This document shows positions 63,613 through 64,000 of a stretch of 64,000 nt of DNA, piece by piece (positions within the stretch are counted from its first letter, which is position 1; the number at the start of each line of letters is the position of its first letter). Made by a program: the position numbers and the translations under genes. Origin of the DNA: Piscirickettsiaceae bacterium (lineage in GTDB: Bacteria; Pseudomonadota; Gammaproteobacteria; Nitrosococcales; Methylophagaceae); assembly GCA_013215825.1 (NCBI GenBank), contig JABSQN010000001.1, positions 450,874 to 514,873 on the forward strand, in the 5' to 3' direction. The notes below the pieces were generated by a model, which worked only from the letters and a program-made list of their open reading frames with translations, was not told the DNA's origin and did not search any database.

Positions 63613-64000
63613 TCAAACTAGGATAGCTTTACCGGAGTCAGCGGTGATTGAGTGAGCTGTCTGGTTGCGACCATTGTCTTTAGAAGTATAGAGGAGTTTA
63701 TCAACTCTTTGAAATAGCGAATCAATAGTGTCAGATTTTTTTGCTTGAGTACAGCCAATACTGATTGTAATGGGTGGCATTTTACTACCCGCTATTCCAA
63801 AGTTGGTTGTTGATATCGATTCTCTGATTTTTTCAGAGACTAGAATGGATTGTTCAAGATTAGTGTTAGGTAGCAATAAAGCAAATTCATCCCCACCCCA
63901 GCGGCAAAGTACATCATTGGTTCTAATGTTTTGATTTGTGACATCAGAAAATTGTATTAGAACAGCATCTCCAAAGTTGTGGCCTTGGTTATCATTCACT
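63613..64000 (-). CDS. GGDEF diguanylate cyclase (5' part outside window)
   Basis: The last 129 codons of a GGDEF domain: VNDNQGHNFGD at the window edge, then LCRWGGDEFALLLPNTNLEQ, ITISIGCTQ and VDKLLYTSKDNGRNQ. The motif is intact. The frame continues past the window, so the N-terminal sensory part is not visible. Confidence 0.9.
   Translation of the reverse strand, partial: VNDNQGHNFGDAVLIQFSDVTNQNIRTNDVLCRWGGDEFALLLPNTNLEQSILVSEKIRESISTTNFGIAGSKMPPITISIGCTQAKKSDTIDSLFQRVDKLLYTSKDNGRNQTAHSITADSGKAILV

Overview
The window reads as chromosome of a low-GC (about 40% by eye) gammaproteobacterium. The evidence is a classical rpsB-tsf-pyrH-frr-uppS-cdsA-dxr-rseP-bamA-skp-lpxD-fabZ-lpxA run, LPS and outer-membrane assembly genes, fabA/fabB, glnD and a Fur-like operator. 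The gene content would suit a marine or aquatic Thiotrichales-type lineage, but I cannot name the genus from sequence alone.

Layout. 1-6.1 kb is the end of an exopolysaccharide/O-antigen cluster (two GT4 glycosyltransferases, wecB, a sugar dehydratase/epimerase, a phosphoglycosyl transferase, galU) with decay scars (a nucleotidyltransferase start and a wzz remnant). 6.2-7.7 kb is a toxin-first hipA-hipB pair with a clear promoter/operator. 8.2-29.6 kb is core genome: comEA-like, glnD, map, the rpsB-to-lpxA superoperon, amt, yfgM-bamB-der. Two copies of a roughly 160-bp imperfect palindrome sit at 13.95 and 24.82 kb. 30.1-35.8 kb is a LapBCE-like type I secretion system with a LuxR-type regulator whose receiver looks degenerate, and no adhesin gene in view. 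35.9-37.7 kb is fabAB.

From 37.7 kb onward the window is accessory. It holds IS3 and IS30 remnants, an HxlR/oxidoreductase pair, a MarR regulator with two copies of its palindromic operator, split tRNA-Arg fragments beside a broken integrase, a large MHYT-PAS-GGDEF-EAL protein, an intact tRNA-Arg(CCT), and mobile mystery proteins A/B (HTH plus Fic). A minus-strand cluster with an E2 (ubiquitin-conjugating)-like domain and a DUF2188 protein lies divergent from a WYL defence-type regulator. A truncated DUF2779 gene there is fused in frame to an IS3 transposase tail, next to an integrase C-terminal scrap. This 46.7-51.5 kb stretch looks like a decaying integrated defence island.

51.7-58.2 kb carries a molybdenum hydroxylase module (2Fe-2S subunit, Tat-exported large subunit, XdhC, MocA-like maturation factors) beside a secreted barrel-like protein and a TolB-like/TPR regulator. 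58.6-64 kb has two diguanylate cyclases and, between two direct repeats of a small gene, a four-gene operon (outer-membrane protein, FMN-binding protein, ApbE, membrane cytochrome-like protein). Its promoter has a Fur-like site overlapping the -35 element, which suggests an iron-regulated extracytoplasmic flavin electron-transfer system.
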